A stretch of DNA of 64,000 nt from Bacteroidales bacterium (GTDB lineage Bacteria; Bacteroidota; Bacteroidia; Bacteroidales; UBA10428): positions 85,782 through 149,781 of the forward strand of contig JAFGQZ010000073.1 in assembly GCA_016935435.1 (NCBI GenBank), in the 5' to 3' direction. A model generated the notes under the pieces. It had not been told where the DNA came from. It ran no database searches and worked only from the letters and a program-made list of their open reading frames with translations. Of the stretch, positions 1-7,984 are shown piece after piece (the stretch's first letter is position 1; every line of letters starts with the position of its first letter). The translations under genes were made by a program, and so were the position numbers.

Positions 1-35
1 GCGATGTATTTTTATTGCCTCAAACAAAACTGTTT

Positions 36-1115
36 ATGAAAACAATAACGCCAAAACAACAAGCCATTTATATAGCTGTTTTTAGTACAATTGTTACCGT
101 TGTATCGGGTCTGGCCATTCATTTTTTTGCCAAAGGCATCAATTTTTATATCGATTTGGTTTTTGTTGGGCTTTTGGAGTTCTTTATTGTTTACCTCATT
201 GTGTTTTATTCGCTTAACAACTTTATATTTAACAGGTTAAAGCCAATTTATAAAACTATACACAGTATAAACTTTACCGAGGGCTCGCTTAAAAGGGATT
301 TGGAAGAGAAAGACCGCGATATTGTTAAAGATGTGCAGGACGATGTACTGATTTGGGCAAAGCGAAAGACACGCGAAATTGCCCAGCTCCGTCAACTTGA
401 GAAGTACAGGAGAGAGTTTGTCGGCAATGTTTCGCACGAACTGAAAACCCCAATATTTAATATTCAGGGATATATTTCGACCCTGCTCGATGGGGGTATC
501 GAAGATGAGGCCATTAACAAGCTCTACCTCGAAAAGGCCGATAAGAGCGTAAACCGCATGATTTCGATTGTAAACGACCTTGAATCGATTTCCAGGCTCG
601 AATCGGGAGAACTAAAGCTTGATATGAAAAAGTTCAACCTGGTAAAGTTGGTCGAAGATATCTTTGAAGATTTAGAAATGCTTGCTTCCGAAAGAAAAAT
701 AAAGCTCCGGTTTGCTGCAACGCCCAATGGGCCCATTTATGTTTTTGCCGATCGCAAACGCATACAGGAAGCTATGAACAACCTAATTGTAAATTCAATT
801 AAGTACGGTCGGACAGGGGGCACAACAACTATCGACTTCCACGATATGGACGATGTGGTGCTTGTAGAAATTGAAGATAATGGCATTGGAATTGCCGAGA
901 AAGACCTGCCTCGCATTTTTGAAAGGTTTTACCGCACCGATAAAAGCCGCTCGCGCGAAATGGGGGGCACCGGCCTGGGCCTTTCTATTGTAAAGCATAT
1001 TATTGAAGCCCACTCGCAAACCATTAATGTGCGCAGTAAACCAAATAGTGGCAGCACTTTTACATTTTCGCTTGCTAATGCAGGTGCAAATTCTGAAAGC
1101 AATTTTATGCTATAG
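36..1115 (+). CDS. Membrane sensor histidine kinase, PhoR-like
   Basis: A 359-residue membrane sensor kinase. Two hydrophobic segments lie near residues 10-33 and 43-62 with only a short stretch between them, so there is almost no periplasmic sensor domain. A charged linker leads to a HisKA phosphoacceptor box (SHELKTP, about residue 135) and a HATPase_c domain with an N box (NNLIVNSIKYG), a G1 box (DNGIGI) and a G2 box (GGTGLGLSI). This is the cytoplasmic core typical of PhoR/WalK-type kinases. The frame is open back to a TTG at 15, but ATG 36 starts directly before the first membrane segment. A cognate regulator may lie upstream, outside the window. The gene is convergent with, and overlaps by 11 bp, the next one. 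Family is certain; the stimulus is unknown. Confidence 0.9.
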   Translation: MKTITPKQQAIYIAVFSTIVTVVSGLAIHFFAKGINFYIDLVFVGLLEFFIVYLIVFYSLNNFIFNRLKPIYKTIHSINFTEGSLKRDLEEKDRDIVKDVQDDVLIWAKRKTREIAQLRQLEKYRREFVGNVSHELKTPIFNIQGYISTLLDGGIEDEAINKLYLEKADKSVNRMISIVNDLESISRLESGELKLDMKKFNLVKLVEDIFEDLEMLASERKIKLRFAATPNGPIYVFADRKRIQEAMNNLIVNSIKYGRTGGTTTIDFHDMDDVVLVEIEDNGIGIAEKDLPRIFERFYRTDKSRSREMGGTGLGLSIVKHIIEAHSQTINVRSKPNSGSTFTFSLANAGANSESNFML

Positions 1116-2295
1116 CCGGCATAGTAATCCTTACAACTGCCCCATTTGGCTCGCGGTTACTAACGCTTATGCCGCCACCGAACAAATCAAGAATGGTCTT
1201 CACTGTGGCCAGCCCTATGCCAAACCCATAGCTGTGGTACGAAAGGTTATCGGCCGAGAAAACGTTAAATAGTTCTTTCAGGGCTTTATCCGATAATCCG
1301 GGACCTTTGTCGGCCAGTATAAATTCAACTACCGATTCGTTAACCTTTAGCGACATTTCAATGGTACTCCCCGATGGCGAGTATTTTATGGCATTGTCAA
1401 TAACTTCGGAAAAGCAATTCTGCAATAACCTCGATTCGGCTTTAACCATAATCTGGCTGTAAGGGTTTTCGAAATCTATCTGCAAATTCTTTTTGCTAAG
1501 TTCGGCGTTGTCAATGGCATTGTTAAGTACGCCTACAATATCAACATTGTGCAAATCAATTTGCTGTTCGCGGGTGTTAAGTTCGGCGAACAATAACGAT
1601 AGCTCGGCAACTTTAATCAGGCGCGATGTAAGTGTCTGTATCGATTTTACATACGACTTGCCAGGTTCTTCCCTGAGAGTTTCACTTAATAAATCGACAT
1701 ATCCCTGAATGCCGTTTAGCGGGGTGCGCAGTTCATGGTTTATATGTAAAACAAAATCGGTTTTTGCCCGGTCGAGTTTTTCCAGCTTCTCGTTAGCTAA
1801 AAGCAAGTGCTCGTTTACATGTTTAAGTTCTTCGTAAGCAACTTTAAGTTCGCAGGTCCGCTCATCAATTATCGATTCGAGCTTCTGGTTGAGTTCTTTT
1901 AGTTGTTCACCTTTATTTTTTAGGTCGAGGTGGGTTTTTACCCTCGAAATAAGTTCGCTGAAATTAAATGGTTTAACAATATAATCGACGGCGCCTAGTT
2001 CAAAGCCTTTAATAATCTCTTCTTTTTGTACACGTGCAGTTAGAAAAATTATAGGTATTTCGCATGTGCTGGTATCGCTTTTTAATATTTTGCAAACTTC
2101 GTATCCATCCATTCCGGGCATTGAAATATCGAGCAATATCAGATCGGGTTCTTCCTCCCTGGTAATCTCAAGCGCTTCTTCACCGTTTTTAGCGTTTAGC
2201 ACATGCAGGTTTTCCAATTCCAGCACATCGGTAACAAATTCAATATTACTTTGAATATCGTCAACCACCAGTACTTTAGATTTATTCTCTACCAT
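1105..2295 (-). CDS. Response regulator-histidine kinase hybrid (receiver at N-terminus)
   Basis: A 396-residue soluble protein. Residues 1-125 form a receiver domain: an acidic pair in VVDD, the phosphoacceptor Asp in LLDISMPGMDG, a Thr in FLTA and a Lys in VKPF. A coiled-coil linker (about 128-175) follows, then a HisKA box (HINHELRTPLNG, about 185) and a HATPase_c domain (NAIKYS, DKGPGLS, GFGIGLATV). There is no membrane segment. The order receiver-kinase is typical of soluble signalling relays that receive phosphate from another kinase and modulate their own output. It starts at ATG 2295 and faces the SDR gene across a 360-bp intergenic region. A role in a multi-step relay is inferred. 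Confidence 0.88.
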   Translation of the reverse strand: MVENKSKVLVVDDIQSNIEFVTDVLELENLHVLNAKNGEEALEITREEEPDLILLDISMPGMDGYEVCKILKSDTSTCEIPIIFLTARVQKEEIIKGFELGAVDYIVKPFNFSELISRVKTHLDLKNKGEQLKELNQKLESIIDERTCELKVAYEELKHVNEHLLLANEKLEKLDRAKTDFVLHINHELRTPLNGIQGYVDLLSETLREEPGKSYVKSIQTLTSRLIKVAELSLLFAELNTREQQIDLHNVDIVGVLNNAIDNAELSKKNLQIDFENPYSQIMVKAESRLLQNCFSEVIDNAIKYSPSGSTIEMSLKVNESVVEFILADKGPGLSDKALKELFNVFSADNLSYHSYGFGIGLATVKTILDLFGGGISVSNREPNGAVVRITMPAIA

Positions 2296-2655
2296 TCTCC
2301 CTTAAAATTTTACCGAAAACTGTTAATCCCGGCCTGAATCAATGTCTATGGCCTTAAGTAAGCTTTCAGCGAACAATTAAGAACTATATTCTGCGGTTAA
2401 CTTCACCTAGGCTTAAACAGTGCTTGTTTGCAAAATATAATCCTGCGACAAAGCATATCCGGGGCTTTCCAGCATTTTTAAACTCCGGGTTTTGCTAAAA
2501 TAATATTTTGTTTCGAGAAACAATGTTTTATTTGACCATTAAACACGTTATTTTTACCAAAGTTGTATGTCTTACATTAAAAGTTTGTTAACGGCTTGGG
2601 TGTTAATCGAAGCTATAGGGGCACGTTAGTTTTACTTTAGAGAAAATACTGGATT
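2296..2655. other. Divergent intergenic region
   Basis: This 360-bp gap separates two divergently transcribed genes and should hold both promoters. It is AT-rich and carries no credible reading frame and no strong hairpin. I see no exact TAnnTTTG box on either strand. A near match (TACTTTAG) lies about 20 bp before the plus-strand gene. Confidence 0.4.
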
Positions 2656-3666
2656 ATGATACTTATAACCGGAGGCAGCGGGCTGGTAGGCAGCCATTTA
2701 GTTACAGAATTGTTGGCACAGGGCTTTCAGGTACGAGTGCTGGTGCGCAGCGGGGAATCGAAAAATTGGATTAGAAAAGTAATGGGATATTATATGCCTG
2801 ACCCGGATAATGCCTTAAAAAAGGTTGAATGGGCAAATGGGGATATCCTCGATAAGGTTTCGCTTGCCGAGGCATTGCAGGGTGTGGATTATGTTTTCCA
2901 TTGCGCAGCAGTGGTATCATTTAGCCGGAGCGATAGAAAATACATGCTCGATGTTAACATACGTGGCACTGCCAACCTGGTTGATGCCTGCCTCGCAGCA
3001 GGAATAAAAAAACTCGTGCACCTGAGTTCAATAGCTGCTATTAAAGCCGGACTGCCAGGTACGTTTGCTATTGAAAGTAACGGATGGCCCGAGGGGCACA
3101 AGCTTAACTATGCTTACAGTAAAACACAAGGCGAATTCGAGGTTTGGCGTGGCATAACCGAAGGTTTAAATGCTGTAATCCTTAACCCTTCGGTAATATT
3201 AGGCCCCGGCAATTGGAAATCGGGCAGCCCTAAGTTTTTTTCTACCGTTTATAAAAGGTTAAAGTTTTATACCCGCGGGGTTACAGGTTTTGTTGACGTG
3301 TGCGATGTGGTAAAAGTTATGGTAATGTTTATGCAAAATAATATTCACTCGCAACGTTATATTGTAAGCGCTGAAAACCTTAGCTACCAACAGTTGTTTA
3401 CTGCAATTGCCCTCAGTCTGGGGGTTAAGCCCCCTTCGGTTTATGCTGCACCGGCATTGACAAGGCTTGCGGTATATGCCGGAATGGTTAAATCGGCCTT
3501 GTTTTTTTCGCCTCCCCTTATTACTGCTGAAACTGAACGGTCGGCACATAAGGTCAACCATTATTCGTCTGATAAATTAATTGGCGATACAGGTTTTACT
3601 TTTTTGCCAGTGGAAAGTTCTATCGAACGTATAGCAAAGCTTTTTATTTCCGATAAAAAGCTTTAG
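2656..3666 (+). CDS. NAD(P)-dependent SDR epimerase/dehydratase family protein
   Basis: A 336-residue extended short-chain dehydrogenase/reductase. The N-terminus carries the Rossmann motif GGSGLVGSH (residues 6-14). The active-site set is also visible: a Ser-rich strand (LVHLSSIAA) followed by YAYSKTQGE, which holds the Tyr-x-x-x-Lys pair. Members act on nucleotide sugars, dihydroflavonols or steroid-like alcohols, and the substrate cannot be read from the sequence. It has its own upstream region. It sits 150 bp ahead of the surface-polysaccharide block, so a sugar substrate is possible but unproven. The start ATG 2656 lies directly at the Rossmann strand. Confidence 0.85.
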   Translation: MILITGGSGLVGSHLVTELLAQGFQVRVLVRSGESKNWIRKVMGYYMPDPDNALKKVEWANGDILDKVSLAEALQGVDYVFHCAAVVSFSRSDRKYMLDVNIRGTANLVDACLAAGIKKLVHLSSIAAIKAGLPGTFAIESNGWPEGHKLNYAYSKTQGEFEVWRGITEGLNAVILNPSVILGPGNWKSGSPKFFSTVYKRLKFYTRGVTGFVDVCDVVKVMVMFMQNNIHSQRYIVSAENLSYQQLFTAIALSLGVKPPSVYAAPALTRLAVYAGMVKSALFFSPPLITAETERSAHKVNHYSSDKLIGDTGFTFLPVESSIERIAKLFISDKKL

Positions 3667-3803
3667 CAGGCTACTTTTTATGTTACAGTTTACAATAATT
3701 TTTAAACAAAGCATATTTTTTAAATGAATTCAATAACAATGTGTTACAAAATTTAATGTTGTTACTTTTTACGATTGTCGGGTTACTTAAACAATCCAAT
3801 TGT

Positions 3804-3811
3804 TATTTTTG
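3804..3811 (+). promoter_or_regulatory. Candidate -7 box ahead of the antiterminator gene
   Basis: TATTTTTG matches the Bacteroidota -7 consensus TAnnTTTG. It would place the transcript start about 15 nt before ATG 3834. No TTTG lies at the usual 19-21 nt upstream distance, so support rests on the -7 box and its position alone. Confidence 0.4.
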
Positions 3812-3833
3812 ATTGGCTAAACATTGCTGCATT

Positions 3834-4367
3834 ATGATATTAGGGCCATACGAGTATAGGTCGTTAAGGAAAAAAAGATGGTACGCAGTTTACACTCGTT
3901 CGAGATATGAACGAAAAGTTTATTGCAGGCTGCTCAAAGAAAATATCGAATGTTTCATGCCTACTTATAAAACAATAAGGCAATGGAGCGATCGTAAAAA
4001 GCGGGTGGAACTGCCCCTGTTTACTTCTTATGTGTTTGTTTGCACCAGGGAGGTAGATGCATATATTATTTCATTAACCGAAGGTATAGTACGCTTTGTG
4101 TCGTTCGAAGGAAGACCCGCCGAAATTCCATTATACCAGATAGAAAACCTGAAAATTCTATCGCAGGCCGAAACGGAAATTGAAAAAACCACACAAAGTT
4201 TTGCCCCCGGACAAAAAGTTACTGTGGCAACCGGTAAGTTAAAAGGCCTTATTGGGGAGTTGGTTAGAATAGGAAGAAAAAACCGTTTGTTAATAAGGGT
4301 AGAACATATTTCGCAGAACTTACTTATTGAGGTTCCGGCATCGGCACTCGAAGGAGAAATATTCTGA
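3834..4367 (+). CDS. UpxY/NusG-like specialised transcription antiterminator
   Basis: A 177-residue NusG-family protein. The N-terminal NGN domain opens with WYAVYTRSRYERKV and contains the conserved pattern PLFTSYVFV. A C-terminal KOW domain follows (PGQKVTVATGKLKGLIGELV). In Bacteroides such UpxY/RfaH-like paralogues are the first gene of capsule loci and let polymerase read through long operons. Here too it directly precedes surface-polysaccharide genes. The open frame begins at a TTG at 3813, but ATG 3834 fits better because the candidate promoter ends at 3811. No UpxZ-type partner follows. The regulated operon is presumed to be the adjacent export and GDP-fucose genes. Confidence 0.85.
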   Translation: MILGPYEYRSLRKKRWYAVYTRSRYERKVYCRLLKENIECFMPTYKTIRQWSDRKKRVELPLFTSYVFVCTREVDAYIISLTEGIVRFVSFEGRPAEIPLYQIENLKILSQAETEIEKTTQSFAPGQKVTVATGKLKGLIGELVRIGRKNRLLIRVEHISQNLLIEVPASALEGEIF

Positions 4368-4509
4368 TTAAGGTAATGAAAGAATTGAAATTTAACTAAA
4401 CCAGGTTAGTTTTGTTATTCGCCAAAACAGGTGCTGCTTTAACACTAATTAAAAGAATAGGGCAGGTTAATTTCTGTTTGAATAGCATGCCCAAATAAAT
4501 TGATAATTG

Positions 4510-4517
4510 TACCTTTG
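4510..4517 (+). promoter_or_regulatory. Candidate -7 box ahead of the polysaccharide export gene
   Basis: TACCTTTG is an exact TAnnTTTG match located 41 bp before ATG 4558. A TTTG lies at 4477-4480, but its 29-nt spacing is longer than usual. A second promoter inside the block would make the export gene partly independent of the antiterminator gene. Confidence 0.45.
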
Positions 4518-4557
4518 TAAAAGAAAACCAAAACTTAACCCTGTAATTTATCTTGTA

Positions 4558-5343
4558 ATGCAGCTTAAAAATATATTGTTGGCCACATTTGTGCTTTTGG
4601 CCGCTTCCTGCACCCGTTACAGAAACATTGTTTACCTTCAGCAGGATAAGGGTGCCACCGATACCCTAAACCTGTATCCATACCAGGTACCTGTTTACAG
4701 GATTCAGGCACGCGACATTCTGTATATTCGAATATTATCGATGAACAAAGAAGTTACCGAACTCATAAATACATCGCCAACATTTACCACAAATATTTAT
4801 ACAAACGATGCCAGTTTTTATATCTATGGGTACAATGTTAACGATTCCGGCGATGTTGAAATACCGGTAATTGGTAAAGTAAATGTGGTTGGAAAAACCC
4901 TTGAAGAGGCAAAAGAGTCAATAAAACTTCAGACAGCTAAATTTTTGAAAGATCCGACCATAATTGTAAAGCTGATTTCTTTTAAAATTGCGGTAATTGG
5001 CGAAGTAACCCGGCCCGGAACCTATCAGAACTATAACAACCAGCTTACAGTACTTGAAGCAATAAGCATGGCAGGCGACATTACTGCCTTTGGGAACAGG
5101 CAAAAAATTATGGTTATCAGGCCCGATACCGGGGGCACAAAACTATTAAGGCTCAATTTAACCAGCAATAGCATCTTAAAGTCGGAAGGTTTTTATTTGC
5201 TGCCGAACGATATTGTGTATGTCGAACCGGTAAAAAGTAAAAATTTCAGGAACAATGTGCCTACCATGACCCTGACCCTGGGCGCAATATCAACCTTTAT
5301 TTTAGTATTGAATTATATCAATTCAAATTCAAAAAACCCTTGA
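4558..5343 (+). CDS. Polysaccharide export lipoprotein, Wza/BexD-like
   Basis: A 261-residue outer-membrane lipoprotein. It starts at ATG 4558, which gives a clean signal peptide with lipobox LAASC; the frame also extends upstream without a plausible start. A Poly_export domain (about residues 45-135, with the typical motif GDVEIPVIGKV) is followed by an SLBB domain (about 140-220, KIAVIGEVTRPGTY). A hydrophobic segment near the C-terminus (about 235-255) may cross the outer membrane as in Wza. The family forms the outer-membrane channel for capsule or exopolysaccharide. The usual Wzc-type inner-membrane partner is not next to it, so the export machine must be completed elsewhere. Confidence 0.9.
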   Translation: MQLKNILLATFVLLAASCTRYRNIVYLQQDKGATDTLNLYPYQVPVYRIQARDILYIRILSMNKEVTELINTSPTFTTNIYTNDASFYIYGYNVNDSGDVEIPVIGKVNVVGKTLEEAKESIKLQTAKFLKDPTIIVKLISFKIAVIGEVTRPGTYQNYNNQLTVLEAISMAGDITAFGNRQKIMVIRPDTGGTKLLRLNLTSNSILKSEGFYLLPNDIVYVEPVKSKNFRNNVPTMTLTLGAISTFILVLNYINSNSKNP

Positions 5344-5380
5344 TTAATCAAAGTATTTCTGTAATTGATCAAGGACTTTT
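5338..5380 (+). terminator. Hairpin at the end of the export gene
   Basis: CCTTGAT at 5338-5344 pairs with ATCAAGG at 5368-5374, and the stem extends inward with one mismatch. ACTTTTAT follows. The stop codon lies inside the stem. The T-run is short, so it may be a weak terminator that antitermination could override. Confidence 0.45.
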
Positions 5381-5401
5381 ATAATTAATGTTTGTTTATT
5401 T

Positions 5402-5409
5402 TAAGTTTG
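5402..5409 (+). promoter_or_regulatory. Candidate -7 box ahead of gmd
   Basis: TAAGTTTG is an exact TAnnTTTG match ending 21 bp before ATG 5431. With the hairpin just upstream, it suggests that gmd and fcl can be transcribed as their own unit. Confidence 0.45.
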
Positions 5410-5430
5410 TACCCAAAATAGTTAATAACA

Positions 5431-6552
5431 ATGAGCAACCAAAAAACAGCCTTAATAACCGGAATTACCGGGCAGGATGGAGCATACCTGGCCGAATTTT
5501 TATTGAAAAAGGGATATATTGTGCATGGTACAAAGCGTAGAAGTTCGCTTTTTAATACCGACAGAATCGACCACCTGTACGAAGATCCGCATATCGAACA
5601 CCGGAATTTTGTGCTGCATTATGCCGATCTTACCGATTCCACAAACCTTATCAGGATTATTCAGGAAACCCAACCCGATGAAATTTATAACCTGGCGGCC
5701 ATGAGCCATGTAAAAGTATCGTTCGACACCCCCGAATATACAGCCAATGCCGATGGTATTGGAACATTGCGCATCCTGGAAGCTATAAGGCTTCTCGGCC
5801 TGACAAAAAAAACCCGGTTTTACCAGGCATCTACAAGTGAACTTTACGGGCTTGTGCAACAAGTGCCCCAATCAGAAAAAACCCCTTTCTACCCCAGGAG
5901 CCCTTATGCTGTAGCAAAACTATACGGGTACTGGATTACTGTTAATTACCGCGAAGCTTATGGAATTTATGCCTGCAACGGAATTCTTTTTAACCACGAA
6001 TCGCCTATACGTGGCGAAACTTTTGTTACCCGCAAAATTACACGGGCTGTTGCCCGGATAGCCCTGGGCCTTCAGGAAAAATTTTTTCTGGGCAACCTGT
6101 CGGCAAAACGCGACTGGGGCCACGCCAAAGATTATGTTAAGGCAATGTACCTGATGTTACAACAAGACACACCCGACGATTTTGTTATTGCCACCGGTGT
6201 AACCACCGAAATACGCGACTTTGTGCGTATGACATTTGCCGAACTGGGCATTGAAATTGAGTTTAAAGGTACAGGTATCGACGAAAAGGCTTTTGTTGTT
6301 ACCTGCAACAACCCTGAATTTAAAATACCGGCTGGCAAAGAAGTGTTGAGTGTCGATCCACGCTATTTCAGGCCCACAGAGGTTGAGTTGCTAATTGGCG
6401 ATCCGACAAAGGCCAATAAAAAACTGGGCTGGCAACCTGAATACGGTTTAAAGGAGCTGGTCAAAGACATGGTTTGGTCTGATGTAAAACTAATGAAAAA
6501 AGAACAGTACCTCCGCGATGGTGGGTTCAAAATTATGAACTACTACGAATAG
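5431..6552 (+). CDS. gmd: GDP-mannose 4,6-dehydratase
   Basis: A 373-residue enzyme of the usual family length. It converts GDP-D-mannose to GDP-4-keto-6-deoxymannose, the first step to GDP-L-fucose. The NADP-binding motif [10 protein letters not shown] is at residues 10-19. The catalytic set is clear: Ser/Thr in QASTSELYG, then [10 protein letters not shown] with the Tyr-x-x-x-Lys pair. The GMD signature [16 protein letters not shown] is also present. Start ATG 5431 matches family N-termini. It is followed after 45 bp by fcl, the next enzyme, so the two should form an operon. Identification is very secure. Confidence 0.97.
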   Translation: MSNQKTALITGITGQDGAYLAEFLLKKGYIVHGTKRRSSLFNTDRIDHLYEDPHIEHRNFVLHYADLTDSTNLIRIIQETQPDEIYNLAAMSHVKVSFDTPEYTANADGIGTLRILEAIRLLGLTKKTRFYQASTSELYGLVQQVPQSEKTPFYPRSPYAVAKLYGYWITVNYREAYGIYACNGILFNHESPIRGETFVTRKITRAVARIALGLQEKFFLGNLSAKRDWGHAKDYVKAMYLMLQQDTPDDFVIATGVTTEIRDFVRMTFAELGIEIEFKGTGIDEKAFVVTCNNPEFKIPAGKEVLSVDPRYFRPTEVELLIGDPTKANKKLGWQPEYGLKELVKDMVWSDVKLMKKEQYLRDGGFKIMNYYE

Positions 6553-6597
6553 GTTTTTTGTACACCCGGTTTTATACCATAAAGCAGTTTATCCAAT

Positions 6598-7707
6598 ATG
6601 CAAAAAAACTCAAAAATATATATTGCCGGCCATTTGGGCCTTGTAGGCAGCGCCCTTACACGTAACCTGAAAAAAAAGGGCTATACAAATATTATCGGCA
6701 GGAGCATTGATGAGCTCGATTTGATGGACTATAACGCAGTTGGCCGTTTTTTTGCCCAGGAGAAGCCCGAATACGTGCTGCTTGCCGCCGCAAAAGTTGG
6801 CGGAATTGTGGCCAACAATACCTACAGGGCGCAGTTTATCTGGGAGAACCTTCAAATTCAGAACAACGTTATACACCATGCATACCTTAACGGGGTAAAA
6901 AAACTGTTGTTCCTTGGGAGTAGCTGTATTTACCCGAAAGCCTGCCCTCAGCCTATTCTCGAAGAATACCTGCTTACCGATGTACTGGAATATACCAACG
7001 AACCTTATGCCATTGCCAAAATTGCAGGTATTAAGGTAAGCGAGAGCTACAACCTGCAATATGGAACAAACTTTATTTCGGTTATGCCCACCAACCTTTA
7101 CGGGCCAAACGACAATTACGATCTGGAAAAATCGCATGTGCTGCCGGCTTTAATCCGAAAAATGCACCTGGGCAAATGCCTCCTAGAGAATAACTGGCAG
7201 GCAATACGCAACGACTTTAACCACTTGCCGGTTGAAGGCGTAAATGGCAACACCGGGGAAAACAGCATAAGGGAAAAGCTTCTTAAATACGGAATTTCTG
7301 AAAACAATGGCAATGTGTTGGTTACCTTATGGGGAACCGGAAGCCCCATGCGTGAGTTCTTGCATTCCGACGATATGGCCGATGCCTGTGTTTATATTAT
7401 GGAAAACATCGATTTTGCCGATTTGGTTGAAATCCGTAAAAAATCGGTTGGCCCCGATGAAGCCAAAGAAATAAGGAATACACACATAAATATTGGCACC
7501 GGCCGCGATTTAACCATTAAGGAACTTGCCATGCTGGTTAAGAAGGTTACCGGCTTCGGGGGCGAAATTGTATGGGACAGCTCTAAGCCCGACGGAACCG
7601 CCCGGAAATTGCTTAATGTCGATAAACTGCATGCCCTTGGCTGGAAAGAAACCATTGAACTTGAACAGGGAATCAGATTGGTTTATAACGATTACTGTTC
7701 AAGGTAA
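6598..7707 (+). CDS. fcl: GDP-L-fucose synthase
   Basis: A 369-residue bifunctional epimerase/reductase (also called WcaG) that turns the Gmd product into GDP-L-fucose with NADPH. The Rossmann motif GHLGLVGSA lies at residues 11-19. The catalytic triad region shows SSCIYP and then YAIAKIAG with Tyr-x-x-x-Lys. It is about 50 residues longer than the E. coli enzyme because of an insertion near residues 195-245, after the RKMHLGK region; to my recollection many Bacteroidota homologues share this. Fucosyltransferases are not in the window, so the GDP-fucose is used by enzymes encoded elsewhere. Confidence 0.96.
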   Translation: MQKNSKIYIAGHLGLVGSALTRNLKKKGYTNIIGRSIDELDLMDYNAVGRFFAQEKPEYVLLAAAKVGGIVANNTYRAQFIWENLQIQNNVIHHAYLNGVKKLLFLGSSCIYPKACPQPILEEYLLTDVLEYTNEPYAIAKIAGIKVSESYNLQYGTNFISVMPTNLYGPNDNYDLEKSHVLPALIRKMHLGKCLLENNWQAIRNDFNHLPVEGVNGNTGENSIREKLLKYGISENNGNVLVTLWGTGSPMREFLHSDDMADACVYIMENIDFADLVEIRKKSVGPDEAKEIRNTHINIGTGRDLTIKELAMLVKKVTGFGGEIVWDSSKPDGTARKLLNVDKLHALGWKETIELEQGIRLVYNDYCSR

Positions 7708-7984
7708 ACTTGCTGGCTTCCAATTCCGATAAGGGAATTGAGGTTCACCAGTTAAGCGGTATTCAAATCGTTTTACAAAGTTTTGTTTGTTGATAATTTA
7801 ATTGTGCCAATTAATTATTGCTTACAGGGCAATTTTTATACGTGTAGCATGAATTTAATTTGTATTAAATTACAAATACTTGTTTTATTTAAATTCTATA
7901 CTTATGAAAAGAGCTCTTTTGTTATATAATACAAACACTTTGAAATACAACCGTTGCCAGGTAATTAATTTCAACTTTACGAAA

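Noticed and set aside
7721..7740. Hairpin CAATTCC/GGAATTG after fcl as a terminator
   Set aside because: The stem is short and no T-run follows, so the sequence does not support termination.
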